The position numbers were made by a program, and so were the translations under genes. Shown piece after piece: positions 1-7,342 of a stretch of 10,094 bases of DNA. The notes beneath the pieces were generated by a model. The model worked only from the letters and a program-made list of their open reading frames with translations, was not told the DNA's origin and searched no databases. The stretch's first letter is position 1, and each line of letters begins with the position of its first letter. Source of the stretch: Treponema sp. (lineage in GTDB: Bacteria > Spirochaetota > Spirochaetia > Treponematales > Breznakiellaceae); contig JAITAW010000156.1 in the NCBI GenBank assembly GCA_031283905.1, forward strand, positions 1 through 10,094, given 5' to 3'.

Positions 1-82
1 ACGCTATACGTTCCGCCACCCATTGGGCGCGAGGTTCAGCCGGCTGGTCATTCTTTCCGCTCGTTCCTACGCCTCGCTCCAC
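1..82 (-). other. Partial open frame running off the left edge
   Basis: On the minus strand a frame opens after a TAG near position 100 and stays open to the window edge. The earliest plausible start is a GTG at 82. It reads through a charged, proline-containing peptide that includes NDQPAEPRAQWVAER. No Shine-Dalgarno sequence precedes the GTG. Removing one base in the run GGAAAGAATG (around 48-57) would join this frame to the end of the 70-residue frame at 48-260, so the two may be one frameshifted gene or remnant. I cannot name a function. It could also be non-coding. Confidence 0.22.
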
Positions 83-260
83 CGCATTCTGGCCCGCCTA
101 TAAAGTAAACGGAAGGTTCGCGACAACCGGCACGGTATACAAAACGGTTCGGTGAAATGACAGCAAACAGAACCTGTTCCAAACCCGTTTGGAGTGGGAA
201 TTGAAGTTTCCGCGGATGGCTGAAAAACCCGAAAGCCCCGGCGGAAAACCGGCGCTTCAT
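48..260 (-). CDS. Hypothetical 70-residue protein, doubtful or frameshifted
   Basis: The ATG at 260 lies one base after the TAG stop of the upstream coiled-coil gene, and an AAAGG lies at a usable distance upstream, so translation could be coupled. The peptide is rich in Arg, Gly, Pro and aromatic residues and has no clear domain, signal peptide or membrane segment. Its C-terminal part (GGARRRNERK) is very basic. The frame ends just where an overlapping frame continues to the window edge, so a one-base frameshift is possible. Composition differs from the neighbouring genes. It may be the translation of an intergenic repeat rather than a real protein. Confidence 0.28.
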   Translation of the reverse strand: MKRRFSAGAFGFFSHPRKLQFPLQTGLEQVLFAVISPNRFVYRAGCREPSVYFIGGPECGGARRRNERKE

Positions 261-261
261 C

Positions 262-807
262 CTAACCTTTTACGGTTTCTATTTTCCCCACCTTCACCGC
301 TTCCATGTTTTCTTCAACGCCTTCGCTCTTGTCTTCGTAGCCCTGTATGCGTTCCTTCATTTCGTTCATTTTGAGTTTGAGTTTGCAGACTTTTTCGTCA
401 AGGTATTCATAGGCTTCGTCAAGCGCCTCGCATACCAGGTCTTTATCGTTCAGCCAGCGGAACAGTTCGGCTTCCTCAAGGCTGCCGCTCCGTTTAATCA
501 AGCTTTTTTTCAAGAGACTGCCGCCGTTTCGTACGCACACGTAGCTTACCCCCCGGCCGTCGCGATCAAAACTCCATTTGTATTTGGAAAATTTGTTGAA
601 ATCCCGCAATCCTATTCTTTCAAGATGCTCATACGTTTTTCTGATAATCCGGTAGCACCTGTTGTAATCCTCTTCCAACTCCTTTAAGGCGACATCAATA
701 TTTTCCTTTTTTTCCTTGCTTCTTTTTTCTTTTTCTCCTGTCGCATCGCGATAGGCGTCATGCAGGGAAGCGGCGAGTCTTGCGTCTTCCCTATAATCGT
801 ATTTCAC
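262..807 (-). CDS. Small charged coiled-coil protein of unknown function
   Basis: This 181-residue protein starts at a GTG whose first bases overlap the TGA of the histidine kinase gene (GTGA overlap). A GGAGG at 818-822, inside the 3' end of the kinase gene, gives a 10-nt spacer, so the start is well supported and translation is probably coupled to the kinase. The product is hydrophilic. Residues about 20-65 and 125-165 are rich in Lys and Glu and look like two helical or coiled-coil segments. Between them is a more globular part with aromatic residues (KYKWSFDRDGRG). It has no signal peptide and no membrane segment, so it is probably cytoplasmic. I do not recognise a family. Gene order suggests it could be a partner or output of the kinase, but no output domain (HTH, GGDEF, HD-GYP) is visible. 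Confidence 0.72.
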   Translation of the reverse strand: MKYDYREDARLAASLHDAYRDATGEKEKRSKEKKENIDVALKELEEDYNRCYRIIRKTYEHLERIGLRDFNKFSKYKWSFDRDGRGVSYVCVRNGGSLLKKSLIKRSGSLEEAELFRWLNDKDLVCEALDEAYEYLDEKVCKLKLKMNEMKERIQGYEDKSEGVEENMEAVKVGKIETVKG

Positions 808-3800
808 AGCGGTAATTCCTCCAGTATCTCGAGAGCCTCTTTAAAATCCGACACCAGAATAAGGTCGCCTATCTCGCTGAGTTTTTCTTTTACTTTGGCG
901 TTAAATTGTTTTTCGTTGAGCGCCTCAAGTAATGCGTCAATAGTGCGTATATCTTCATTTTCGAGCGCTGTTCTCAGGTTGAGAAAATCACGCCTGTCTT
1001 CGGCGTCAATGTCCCGATTTTCCGGCTCGTCTTTCGAATCCTCCTCTTTGCGCAAGACCCGTTCAATGCGTTCAATAATAACGGCGAGATTGCTGCAAAA
1101 TAAACCAAGGCTCTGTTTGATGAATTCAACAGCCGAGGCTCTTCCGGCCATTTCGAGTTTCAGCGCTTCTTCGGAAAGCGTTTTTGCGCCTATGCTTGCG
1201 GACGCGCTTTTTAAGGCATGTACCTGCGTAGTAAAAATGGAAAGAATGTGCGGATCGGGAACGCTTGTTGCGATAGTTTGCAAAAAGGAACAGAGCGTAT
1301 CGTACCGTTCTTTGCTGTCTTTAACGTACACCGAGAGGATGTCAAGGTAGCTTTCCACAGAGCCGTTTGCCATTTTGATCCCTTCCTTAACATCAACGCC
1401 GTCAATTATGAGGCTCGTAATGCTTTTTGTTTTATGCCTATAGAAGGCTTCCGGTTTCTGATGTTTATCTTTAGGTATCCATTTGAGCAAGATGGCGTCA
1501 AGTTTTGACGTGTCAATGGGTTTTGAAAGGTAATCGTCAAATCCCGCGTTCATAAACATCTCTCTCATACCGACAACGGCGTTTGCCGTGAGTACAATAA
1601 CCGGCAAGCGCCGGTACTTTTCGCTTTTTTCCCTGATCTTGTGCAAGGTCTCTATGCCGTCCATGACGGGCATCATATGATCCATAAAAACAATGTCGTA
1701 TTCGTTTTCGTTGATCAGTTTGAGCGCTTCCATTCCTGATGTCGCCGTATCGATCTTCAATTTATAAGGCAACATCAAACCTGTGGCGACTTTAAGATTG
1801 GTCGGTACATCGTCAACTATCAGCGCCCGCACGGACGGCGCACTGAAATGTACTTTCAACAGCGTATTTTCGGTGAAGTCGAATTTTTCAGTGTTCCCGT
1901 TGAGGACGTTTGCCACTGAGATGGCGTACGCGGGCGCTGTAATGGTTATGCAGTCCGTCGGTATTGCCGCTTCGTGCTGTTCGGTGAGAATGCCGATAGT
2001 TGCGTGTTGAGCGAACCGGACCAATATAGCGCGGGCGGTGGCATAGAAATTGGCGTTGATAAACACAAATTTGTAACGCCTTCTTTGCACGGCCAATACG
2101 AATTCTTCTTCATTCAGGGCAATATCGCATTTTACGCCAAGATCGCGTACGGTGCGGCTGATAGCTTCCGCGTATACGCTACGGTCGTCGTACACCAGCA
2201 CGCTTTTATGGCGGGGATCATCGACAACGGCGAATGCCGTGCCATCCGTTATTTCTTGGATTACGCTAGCGATAAAGGCGCTGCCTACTCCGAATTCGGA
2301 GCGAACCGTAATATCGCCGCCCATAAGCCTGCACAAATTGCGGGAAATGGCGAGACCGAGCCCGGTGCCTTCGACATTGATCGGCCTGGCGCTGAGTTGG
2401 ACAAAATCTTTAAACAGTTTCGGCACCTCTTCTCTTTTTATGCCGATACCCGTATCTGAAACCTGAAAATACAACATGACGCGGTCGCTGTTTTTTACCC
2501 GTTCCCCGCTTACAAACAAGGAAATGTACCCTTCCGCAGTAAATTTTATGGCGTTTGAAAGCAGGTTCAGCAACACTTGGCGCACCCTTGAAATATCGCC
2601 GTAGAGGGCTTTCGGCAGCCTGTTGTCAACATTGACGATAAACAGAATCGGTTTATCCGCCAGCTTTACTCTAATTATATTGATTACATCGTGGATAAGA
2701 GAGGCAAAGGGATACTCTGTAGGGGTAATCTCAAACTTGCCGGCTTCCATCTTGGAGAAATCAAGTATATCGTTGATAATGGCAAGCAGATTTTCACTGG
2801 ATTGTTTTATGGCGATGGCGTCTTCGTACACATCGGGCGCGATATTCTTGCGGAGAATCAATTCCACCATGCCCAGAATGGCGTTCATAGGCGTACGGAT
2901 TTCATGACTGGTGTTCGCAAGGAAAATACTGTTTGTTTTCGCGTTCTGCTCGGCTTCGAACTTCGCCATCATAATGCCGGTAACATCATTCAGGCACAGA
3001 AAATCGCCTTGTATTTTCTCGTACGGTTGATACAGTATCTGATAGTACCGTTTTTGCCGATCTATAACAATCTCCCAGGTGTCTTCGTACGGTTTCTTCT
3101 CTCGCATGACAACGAGGAGCATAGAACGCAGTTCGGCATTATTAAGCGTATCCGTTATGGGATACCCTTTCATCAGCTGGGGGCAGGCGATATGGAAGGT
3201 TTGCGCCATCGATTTGCTGATGTACAGCGCGTTGTGCATACCGTCAATTAACGCGAAGCAGTTGGCCGCCCGTTCCAGAATAGCTTGGGAATAATAGTGA
3301 AATTTTTCCTCGGATTGCTTGTTATAGGAAACGCGGTAGGTCATGTATAACAAAAAGCAGGAAACAACAAATGAAACGCCCCAGCTTACGAGAATAACGA
3401 AGCGCGCCCTTTCCATAATAGGACTGTCTGAAAAAACAAGCAGACTGATGATCATGTTTGAAATAACAATGTATAACAATGTCGCGCCGGCTTCATGGCA
3501 GGTGTACCCAACCCATATGATGCATACGCAAACAATAAAGAAATAATTGGCGCCGTTTGTCATCAGCACAACCAGAACGTAAAAGAAAAACAAAAGCAGG
3601 GACGTTGCAAGTGAATAAAGCCATAATGATGAAAGCGCATAGATCAAGACGAGAGAAAACAAAACCATCGCCGCAAAAAACAACACTATAAATTTCCCCC
3701 CATACGCCGCATCGCTTTTTAAATATTCAAACGTTTGAACCAAACAAAAGAAGTAGACGGTAACCGTAACCACCAAAGAATCTTTCTTTAAAATGTCGGC

Positions 3801-3821
3801 GTTAAAATATGAGGCTTTCAT
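804..3821 (-). CDS. Membrane hybrid histidine kinase with two receivers and HPt
   Basis: This 1005-residue protein is a complete phosphorelay chain. Residues 13-161 contain about six hydrophobic membrane segments. Residues 170-285 look like a PAS-type sensor. HisKA carries the H-box SHEIRTPMNAILGM with the phospho-acceptor His306. HATPase_c shows the N-box (LLSNAIKF, Asn423), G1 DTGIGI (456-461) and G2 GTGLGL (485-490). A first receiver-like domain (about 537-650) has Asn589 where the acceptor Asp should be, so it is probably not phosphorylated. The second receiver (665-782) is intact: Asp670/Asp671, Asp714, Thr745, Lys767. HPt follows with VHALKSAS (His868), then a charged helical tail (930-1005). 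The start lies 14 bp after efp, with only a weak GGA before it. Signal and cognate output regulator are unknown. The order fits an inner-membrane sensor passing phosphate His306-Asp714-His868 to a separate response regulator. Confidence 0.95.
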   Translation of the reverse strand: MKASYFNADILKKDSLVVTVTVYFFCLVQTFEYLKSDAAYGGKFIVLFFAAMVLFSLVLIYALSSLWLYSLATSLLLFFFYVLVVLMTNGANYFFIVCVCIIWVGYTCHEAGATLLYIVISNMIISLLVFSDSPIMERARFVILVSWGVSFVVSCFLLYMTYRVSYNKQSEEKFHYYSQAILERAANCFALIDGMHNALYISKSMAQTFHIACPQLMKGYPITDTLNNAELRSMLLVVMREKKPYEDTWEIVIDRQKRYYQILYQPYEKIQGDFLCLNDVTGIMMAKFEAEQNAKTNSIFLANTSHEIRTPMNAILGMVELILRKNIAPDVYEDAIAIKQSSENLLAIINDILDFSKMEAGKFEITPTEYPFASLIHDVINIIRVKLADKPILFIVNVDNRLPKALYGDISRVRQVLLNLLSNAIKFTAEGYISLFVSGERVKNSDRVMLYFQVSDTGIGIKREEVPKLFKDFVQLSARPINVEGTGLGLAISRNLCRLMGGDITVRSEFGVGSAFIASVIQEITDGTAFAVVDDPRHKSVLVYDDRSVYAEAISRTVRDLGVKCDIALNEEEFVLAVQRRRYKFVFINANFYATARAILVRFAQHATIGILTEQHEAAIPTDCITITAPAYAISVANVLNGNTEKFDFTENTLLKVHFSAPSVRALIVDDVPTNLKVATGLMLPYKLKIDTATSGMEALKLINENEYDIVFMDHMMPVMDGIETLHKIREKSEKYRRLPVIVLTANAVVGMREMFMNAGFDDYLSKPIDTSKLDAILLKWIPKDKHQKPEAFYRHKTKSITSLIIDGVDVKEGIKMANGSVESYLDILSVYVKDSKERYDTLCSFLQTIATSVPDPHILSIFTTQVHALKSASASIGAKTLSEEALKLEMAGRASAVEFIKQSLGLFCSNLAVIIERIERVLRKEEDSKDEPENRDIDAEDRRDFLNLRTALENEDIRTIDALLEALNEKQFNAKVKEKLSEIGDLILVSDFKEALEILEELPL

Positions 3822-3835
3822 GTATTATAATCCGT

Positions 3836-4396
3836 CTAATTCACCCGCTCGACGTACTCATTTGTTTCGGTATTTACCAATATCTTTTCTCCCTGTTTGA
3901 TAAAGAGCGGTACCCTCACCGTAAGTCCGGTTTCGGTGGTGACAGGTTTGGTCGCGCCGGAAACGGTGTCGCCTTTTACGTAGTTTTCGCTTTCAGCCAC
4001 CGTGAACACGACTTTATACGGTATTTTTATGTCAATGACCTTGCCTTCCCAGATCGTCAATTCGTACGCTTTGTTCTCCTGAAGATAGCATTTTTTGTCT
4101 TGCATATCCGCTGTGGGAACCTCATATTGCTCATAGGACTCGTTGTCCATGAAGTAATAAAAGTCCGCATCGGAGTACTGATACTGACAGTTCCGCGCAT
4201 CAACAACGGCGTCCTCAACTTCCTGCTGGGTTGGAATGGTCATGGTAAGTACGGAACCGTCTTTAATAGACTTCATTTTTATACGCGCGATGGCAGTTCC
4301 TTTTCCCGGATTGTGAAATTCCCGCTCGACAACTAGAAAAGGCTGCCCTTTCTGAAGCAGGCAGCTTCCTTTAACAATATCTCCGCCTCTAATCAA
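3836..4396 (-). CDS. efp: Elongation factor P
   Basis: EF-P binds the ribosome between the P and E sites and rescues stalling at polyproline stretches. With the TTG start at 4396 the protein is 186 residues, the normal family length. The modified-residue loop is intact: HNPGKG places the conserved Lys at position 32, as in lysine-type EF-Ps. The conserved C-terminal domain includes SENYVKGDTVSGATKP and VRVPLFIKQGE. An upstream ATG at 4441 would add 15 residues that family members lack. The TTG is chosen because AAGGAG (4403-4408) lies 6 nt before it. No Lys-modifying enzyme (EpmA/EpmB type) is encoded in the window. The gene is preceded by a long leader with tandem repeats and followed after 14 bp by the kinase, so the two are probably co-transcribed. 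Confidence 0.97.
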   Translation of the reverse strand: MIRGGDIVKGSCLLQKGQPFLVVEREFHNPGKGTAIARIKMKSIKDGSVLTMTIPTQQEVEDAVVDARNCQYQYSDADFYYFMDNESYEQYEVPTADMQDKKCYLQENKAYELTIWEGKVIDIKIPYKVVFTVAESENYVKGDTVSGATKPVTTETGLTVRVPLFIKQGEKILVNTETNEYVERVN

Positions 4397-4402
4397 TTTT
4401 TT

Positions 4403-4408
4403 CTCCTT
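4403..4408 (-). promoter_or_regulatory. Ribosome-binding site fixing the TTG start of efp
   Basis: AAGGAG on the minus strand lies 6 nt before a TTG codon. This decides the efp start: the longer frame from 4441 has no comparable site and would add an N-terminal extension foreign to EF-P. Confidence 0.85.
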
Positions 4409-4493
4409 TTCATATCTCATGTTACGCGCCACGCGTTGCATTGACTGTTACTACATGAGGGTACTAAATCCGGCAATCCTTTTTTGAACAGAA

Positions 4494-4754
4494 TTATCCG
4501 AGTTCAGAACCTCGATTACCTCGTTCGGAACTCCGATTGCCGAGTTCAGAACTCCGATTAGCTTGTTCAGAACTCCGATTACCTTGCTCGGAACCCCGAT
4601 TGCCGGGCTCGGAACTCCGATTAACGTGTTCGGAACTCCGATTAACGTGTTCGGAACTCCGATTAGCTTGCTCGGAACCCCGATTGCCTTGCTCGGAACC
4701 CCGATTGCCTTGCTCGGAACCCCGATTGCCGAGTTCAGAACAGGCGATTCTCAC
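4494..4754 (-). CDS. Possible heptapeptide-repeat protein, or only a leader repeat
   Basis: An 86-codon frame starts at a GTG (4754) with AAGG 8 nt upstream and ends at a TAA just beyond the repeat. Almost all of it is the heptad N-R-(G/S)-S-E-x-x, repeated 11 times. Several differences between units are silent (GAA/GAG for Glu, TCC/TCT for Ser). That is weak support for coding, but the same changes also keep RNA hairpin pairing. There is no non-repetitive domain, signal peptide or membrane segment. It could be a real low-complexity peptide, a translated leader affecting efp, or an accident of a 21-bp period. Confidence 0.3.
   Translation of the reverse strand: MRIACSELGNRGSEQGNRGSEQGNRGSEQANRSSEHVNRSSEHVNRSSEPGNRGSEQGNRSSEQANRSSELGNRSSERGNRGSELG
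4503..4733. repeat. 11 tandem copies of a 21-bp unit in the efp leader
   Basis: Eleven 21-bp units run head to tail (4503, 4524, 4545 ... 4713), with degenerate half-units on both sides. The minus-strand core is AATCGGRGTTCYGAR followed by a variable 6-base block (CTCGGC, CAAGGC, CAAGCT, CACGTT). Since 21 is a multiple of three, frames stay open on both strands. The minus frame encodes the heptad N-R-(G/S)-S-E-x-x. In minus-strand RNA each core can fold as UCGG-NNNN-CCGA. Four-base arms with a CUGA variant keep a G-U pair, although the outermost unit (4503) has one A-C mismatch. The array lies between the proposed efp promoter and efp, so it should be part of the efp 5' leader. Confidence 0.95.
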
Positions 4755-4767
4755 TCATCGAACCTTG

Positions 4768-4799
4768 GGCGCATAAAGATTCGGACGAAGCTTTGCGCC
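4768..4799 (-). other. Stem-loop at the 5' end of the efp leader
   Basis: Minus-strand RNA can pair GGCGCA (4799-4794) with TGCGCC (4773-4768). An inner AAG/CTT pairing is offset by a two-base bulge. It would lie about 25 nt after the proposed transcription start and before the 21-bp repeats. It has no following T-run, so it is not an obvious terminator. It may protect or organise the leader RNA. Confidence 0.4.
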
Positions 4800-4826
4800 T
4801 CTAAAAATATCTTGAAAACTTTTCCC

Positions 4827-4855
4827 ACTATACACCATTTCCCAATAAAAAGCAA
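4827..4855 (-). promoter_or_regulatory. Sigma70-like promoter for the efp-kinase transcript
   Basis: On the minus strand, TTGCTT (4855-4850) is separated by 17 bp from TATAGT (4832-4827), a 5/6 match to TATAAT. The region is AT-rich and lies just past the apbE terminator. Transcription should start near 4820, giving about 420 nt of leader before efp that includes a stem-loop and all 21-bp repeats. A nearer promoter between the repeats and efp is not convincing. Confidence 0.55.
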
Positions 4856-4866
4856 TGAATATTTTA

Positions 4867-4900
4867 GGGAAAAGCGCGGCGTCCTCCGGCTTTCGCCGCC
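4867..4900 (-). terminator. Likely intrinsic terminator after apbE
   Basis: In minus-strand RNA GCGGCG (4899-4894) pairs with CGCCGC (4881-4876), the loop is about 12 nt, and the stem is followed at once by GCTTTTCCC. It begins a few bases after the apbE stop codon. The T-run is short, so efficiency is uncertain. Confidence 0.6.
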
Positions 4901-4903
4901 GTT

Positions 4904-5935
4904 TCATTCAAGGGTATAACCAGCGCCGGTAAGCGTAAACCGCGCGGAGCGCGCAAAAGCGGTGTTGGCCGTAGTCCGCACCGTCTTGTCTTCAAACACA
5001 AATATCGCTTCAACGCCGAGCGAAGGCGCGAGAGATTTTACAAGCGCAACGCCTTTTTCATATCCCAACGCGAACACCGCAGTGGAAAGCGCGTCCGCGT
5101 CCATAGAGGTCTTTGCGATGATGGTGGTTGAAAGCAGCCCGTTGTTGACGGGACGGCCGTCCCGCGTTGACAATATGTGGTGGTAGCGTTTGCCGTCAAT
5201 TTCAAGAAACCGCTCGTACACGCCCGATGTTACGAGGGTAGCGTCGCCCTCAATTTCTACAATGCCCAGACCCTTGTTCCGTTCTCCAAGCGGGTCCTGC
5301 ACCCCAATCCGCCACGTTTTTTTCCCGTTCCGCTTTCCATAGACAAAAATATTGCCGCCAAGATCGATAAGCGCGGCCTGAATCCCGCGCTTTTTGATGA
5401 TCTTCACCGCCTCGTCCGCCGCATACCCCTTGGCGATGCCGCCCAGATCGAGCGTCATGCCCGGCCGGGAAAGGAAAACCGTCTGTTTGTCCCTGTCGAG
5501 CGTTACGTTCCGGTAATTGACCAGCGGCAGTACGGCGTCAATCTCCTCCTGCGCCGGCGCCCTCGCGCCGTCCGATCCGATCCCCCAGAGCTTCACCAGA
5601 GCGCCTACGGACGGATCAAACGCCCCGTCCGAGATTTCGGCGTAACGCAGGCTTGCATCGACAACCTCAAACACGTCTTCGCTCACCCGCGCCGGAGTGA
5701 CGCCCGCAGCCGCGTTTACGGCGTCTATCTCGGATCCGTCTTTGTTTAGGCTCATGTGATCCTCAATTTCCCGAAACCGGCTGAAAATTGCGTTGTATAC
5801 GGAATGGGTTCCCGCATTGTACAGATTTACGGTACACACCGTTCCGAACGCCTCTTCGCTTTGGGGCGGAAGAGGAGCGCATGAAAAAAGTACCATCAAA
5901 ACAGCGCCTAAAGCGGCGCCTCGCACCGCGTTCAT
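4904..5935 (-). CDS. apbE: FAD:protein FMN transferase, ApbE family lipoprotein
   Basis: ApbE enzymes transfer FMN from FAD to a Thr of target flavoproteins such as Rnf/Nqr subunits, outside the inner membrane. The 343-residue protein has a hydrophobic signal ending in the lipobox LFSC (Cys19), so it should be a periplasmic lipoprotein, as reported for treponemal Ftp. Family motifs seen: SDGAFDPSVGALVKLWG (102-118), the FAD-site DLGGIAKGYAAD (163-174), GVYERF (238-243), HHILSTRDGRPVNNG (252-266) and the metal-binding SMDADALSTAVF (277-288, Asp281 likely a Mg2+ ligand). The ATG overlaps the mgtE stop (ATGA), and no strong ribosome-binding site is seen, so translation is probably coupled. Whether it also hydrolyses FAD, as Treponema pallidum Ftp does, cannot be told from sequence. 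The family needs Mg2+, which may explain the pairing with mgtE. Confidence 0.95.
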   Translation of the reverse strand: MNAVRGAALGAVLMVLFSCAPLPPQSEEAFGTVCTVNLYNAGTHSVYNAIFSRFREIEDHMSLNKDGSEIDAVNAAAGVTPARVSEDVFEVVDASLRYAEISDGAFDPSVGALVKLWGIGSDGARAPAQEEIDAVLPLVNYRNVTLDRDKQTVFLSRPGMTLDLGGIAKGYAADEAVKIIKKRGIQAALIDLGGNIFVYGKRNGKKTWRIGVQDPLGERNKGLGIVEIEGDATLVTSGVYERFLEIDGKRYHHILSTRDGRPVNNGLLSTTIIAKTSMDADALSTAVFALGYEKGVALVKSLAPSLGVEAIFVFEDKTVRTTANTAFARSARFTLTGAGYTLE

Positions 5936-7266
5936 ATCTGAAAAATCATCCGCGCAATGCTGAAATATATGATCAGGGAAGCCGCGTCAACAATAGTCGT
6001 GATAAGCGGCGCGGCCATAATCGCCGGATCGACCCGCACAATCTTGGCGAGCATGGGAAGTACGCAGCCCACGCTTTTTGCGATGATGATCGTTACGAAC
6101 AAACTGGCCGTAACGGTTAAGGCAAGCGCCGCGTTTCTTCCGTTAGTCAGATAAATACGGAAAAAATTAATGGATCCAAGCGCCGCGCCGCAGATAAGTC
6201 CGATACGCACCTCTTTCCATAGTACGCGGAGGATGTCTTTTGCCTCAATCTCGCCCAGCGCCATGCCGCGGATAATGAGCGTCGATGATTGAGAACCCGC
6301 GTTGCCGCCCGTGTCCATGAGCATGGGGATAAAAGCGACCAACACCGGCAGGATAGCGAGCGCGTTCTCAAAGCCGGAGATGATGCCGCCCGTCACCGTA
6401 GCGGATAACATCAGGACAAGGAGCCACACGATGCGATTTTTCGCAAGGCTGAAAATGCTGGTCTTCAAATACGGATCTTCCGAGGGACTCAACGCGCCCA
6501 TGATTTCAAAGTCTTCGGTGTTTTCCTCTTCGATGATGTCCACCACATCGTCAACGGTGATGATGCCTACGAGCCGTTCTTCCTTGTCAACGACCGGCAT
6601 GGAGAGAAGGTCGTATTTTCTGAATATGGCGGCCACCATTTCCTGATCATTCGTGGTGCGGACGCTGATGAAATTGGAATCCATGATGTCTTCTATTTTT
6701 TGATCGGGCCGCGCAAGCATAAGGTCTTTCGCCGACACGATGCCCACAAGCAGCCTGTCCCGTTTGATGACATAACTCGTGTAAATCGTTTCCTTGTGTA
6801 CGCCCGTTTCCCTGATGTACGCGAACGCCTCGCTGACGGTAAGCCCTTCCATTAAATCCACGTATTCCGTGGTCATAACGCTGCCCGCAGAATCTTCCGG
6901 GTATTGTAACATTTGATTGATGATTTTGCGCTTCTCATCCGAGACGCTTACCAAAACCCGCTTTACCACATTGGCGGGCATTTCTTCGATAAAGTCCACC
7001 GCATCGTCAACAAAAAGCCGGTTGATGATTTCGCCTACTTCGCTGTCCGTAAGCGCTTCAACGATGATTTGCTGTTCGTCGCTTTCGATATTGGCGAACA
7101 CTTCGGCGGCTATGCCTTTCGGCAAAAGCCTGAACACCTGTACGGCTTTTTCTTTGCTGAGATTGTCGAGCATTTCCGCAATGTCGACCTCGTTCATGTT
7201 TTTTACCGCTGATTGAAATTTACACACATCAAACGGAACCGTGTTAATCAGTTCGAGAATTTCCAT
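5932..7266 (-). CDS. mgtE: Magnesium transporter MgtE
   Basis: MgtE is a dimeric Mg2+-gated channel in the inner membrane. The 444-residue protein has the full architecture: an acidic helical N domain (about 20-125), two CBS domains (about 130-250, with GIVSAKDLML and GIITVDDVVDIIEE) and five membrane helices from about 277 to 441. The signature PMLMDTGGNAGSQ (314-326) and the pore region DPAIMAAPLITTIVDA (413-428, including the conserved Asp413) are intact. Start: AAGGGG (7274-7279) lies 7 nt before the ATG. Protein-level gating by cytosolic Mg2+ is known for the family. In addition, the 235-bp gap upstream contains a small ORF and RNA structures that may regulate expression. The gene overlaps apbE by 4 bp. 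Confidence 0.97.
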   Translation of the reverse strand: MEILELINTVPFDVCKFQSAVKNMNEVDIAEMLDNLSKEKAVQVFRLLPKGIAAEVFANIESDEQQIIVEALTDSEVGEIINRLFVDDAVDFIEEMPANVVKRVLVSVSDEKRKIINQMLQYPEDSAGSVMTTEYVDLMEGLTVSEAFAYIRETGVHKETIYTSYVIKRDRLLVGIVSAKDLMLARPDQKIEDIMDSNFISVRTTNDQEMVAAIFRKYDLLSMPVVDKEERLVGIITVDDVVDIIEEENTEDFEIMGALSPSEDPYLKTSIFSLAKNRIVWLLVLMLSATVTGGIISGFENALAILPVLVAFIPMLMDTGGNAGSQSSTLIIRGMALGEIEAKDILRVLWKEVRIGLICGAALGSINFFRIYLTNGRNAALALTVTASLFVTIIIAKSVGCVLPMLAKIVRVDPAIMAAPLITTIVDAASLIIYFSIARMIFQI

Positions 7267-7321
7267 AATGACGCCCCTTGTAAGAAAAAATGGATCTGTT
7301 CCATGCCGGGGTGAGTAATCG

Positions 7322-7338
7322 CTAAAAATAATTTTTAG
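7322..7338. repeat. AT-rich perfect inverted repeat upstream of mgtE
   Basis: CTAAAAAT and ATTTTTAG form an 8-bp inverted repeat around a single central base. It lies 56 nt before the mgtE start and just after the GC-rich hairpin in transcription order. It could be an operator, or in RNA a weak hairpin. No regulator is known from the sequence. Confidence 0.45.
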
Positions 7339-7342
7339 GATA

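Noticed and set aside
3822..3835. TATAAT two bases before the kinase ATG as a promoter
   Set aside because: No -35 element lies at 16-18 bp, and the start site would fall inside the gene. The kinase is more simply read from the efp transcript.
4397..4441. ATG at 4441 as the efp start
   Set aside because: It adds 15 residues absent from EF-Ps, and the AAGGAG site points to the TTG at 4396.
4441..4469. Plus-strand promoter-like TTGACT-17-CTAAAT pointing into the 21-bp repeats
   Set aside because: The -10 box matches only about half of the consensus and no convincing plus-strand gene follows. The plus-strand frames in the repeat are open only because the period is 21 bp.
4503..4733. CRISPR array
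   Set aside because: The units follow each other directly without unique spacers, and no cas gene is present.
4503..4790. tRNA-like T-arms (GGTTC-type motifs) in the repeat units and leader
   Set aside because: No acceptor stem, D-arm or anticodon arm can be built around them.
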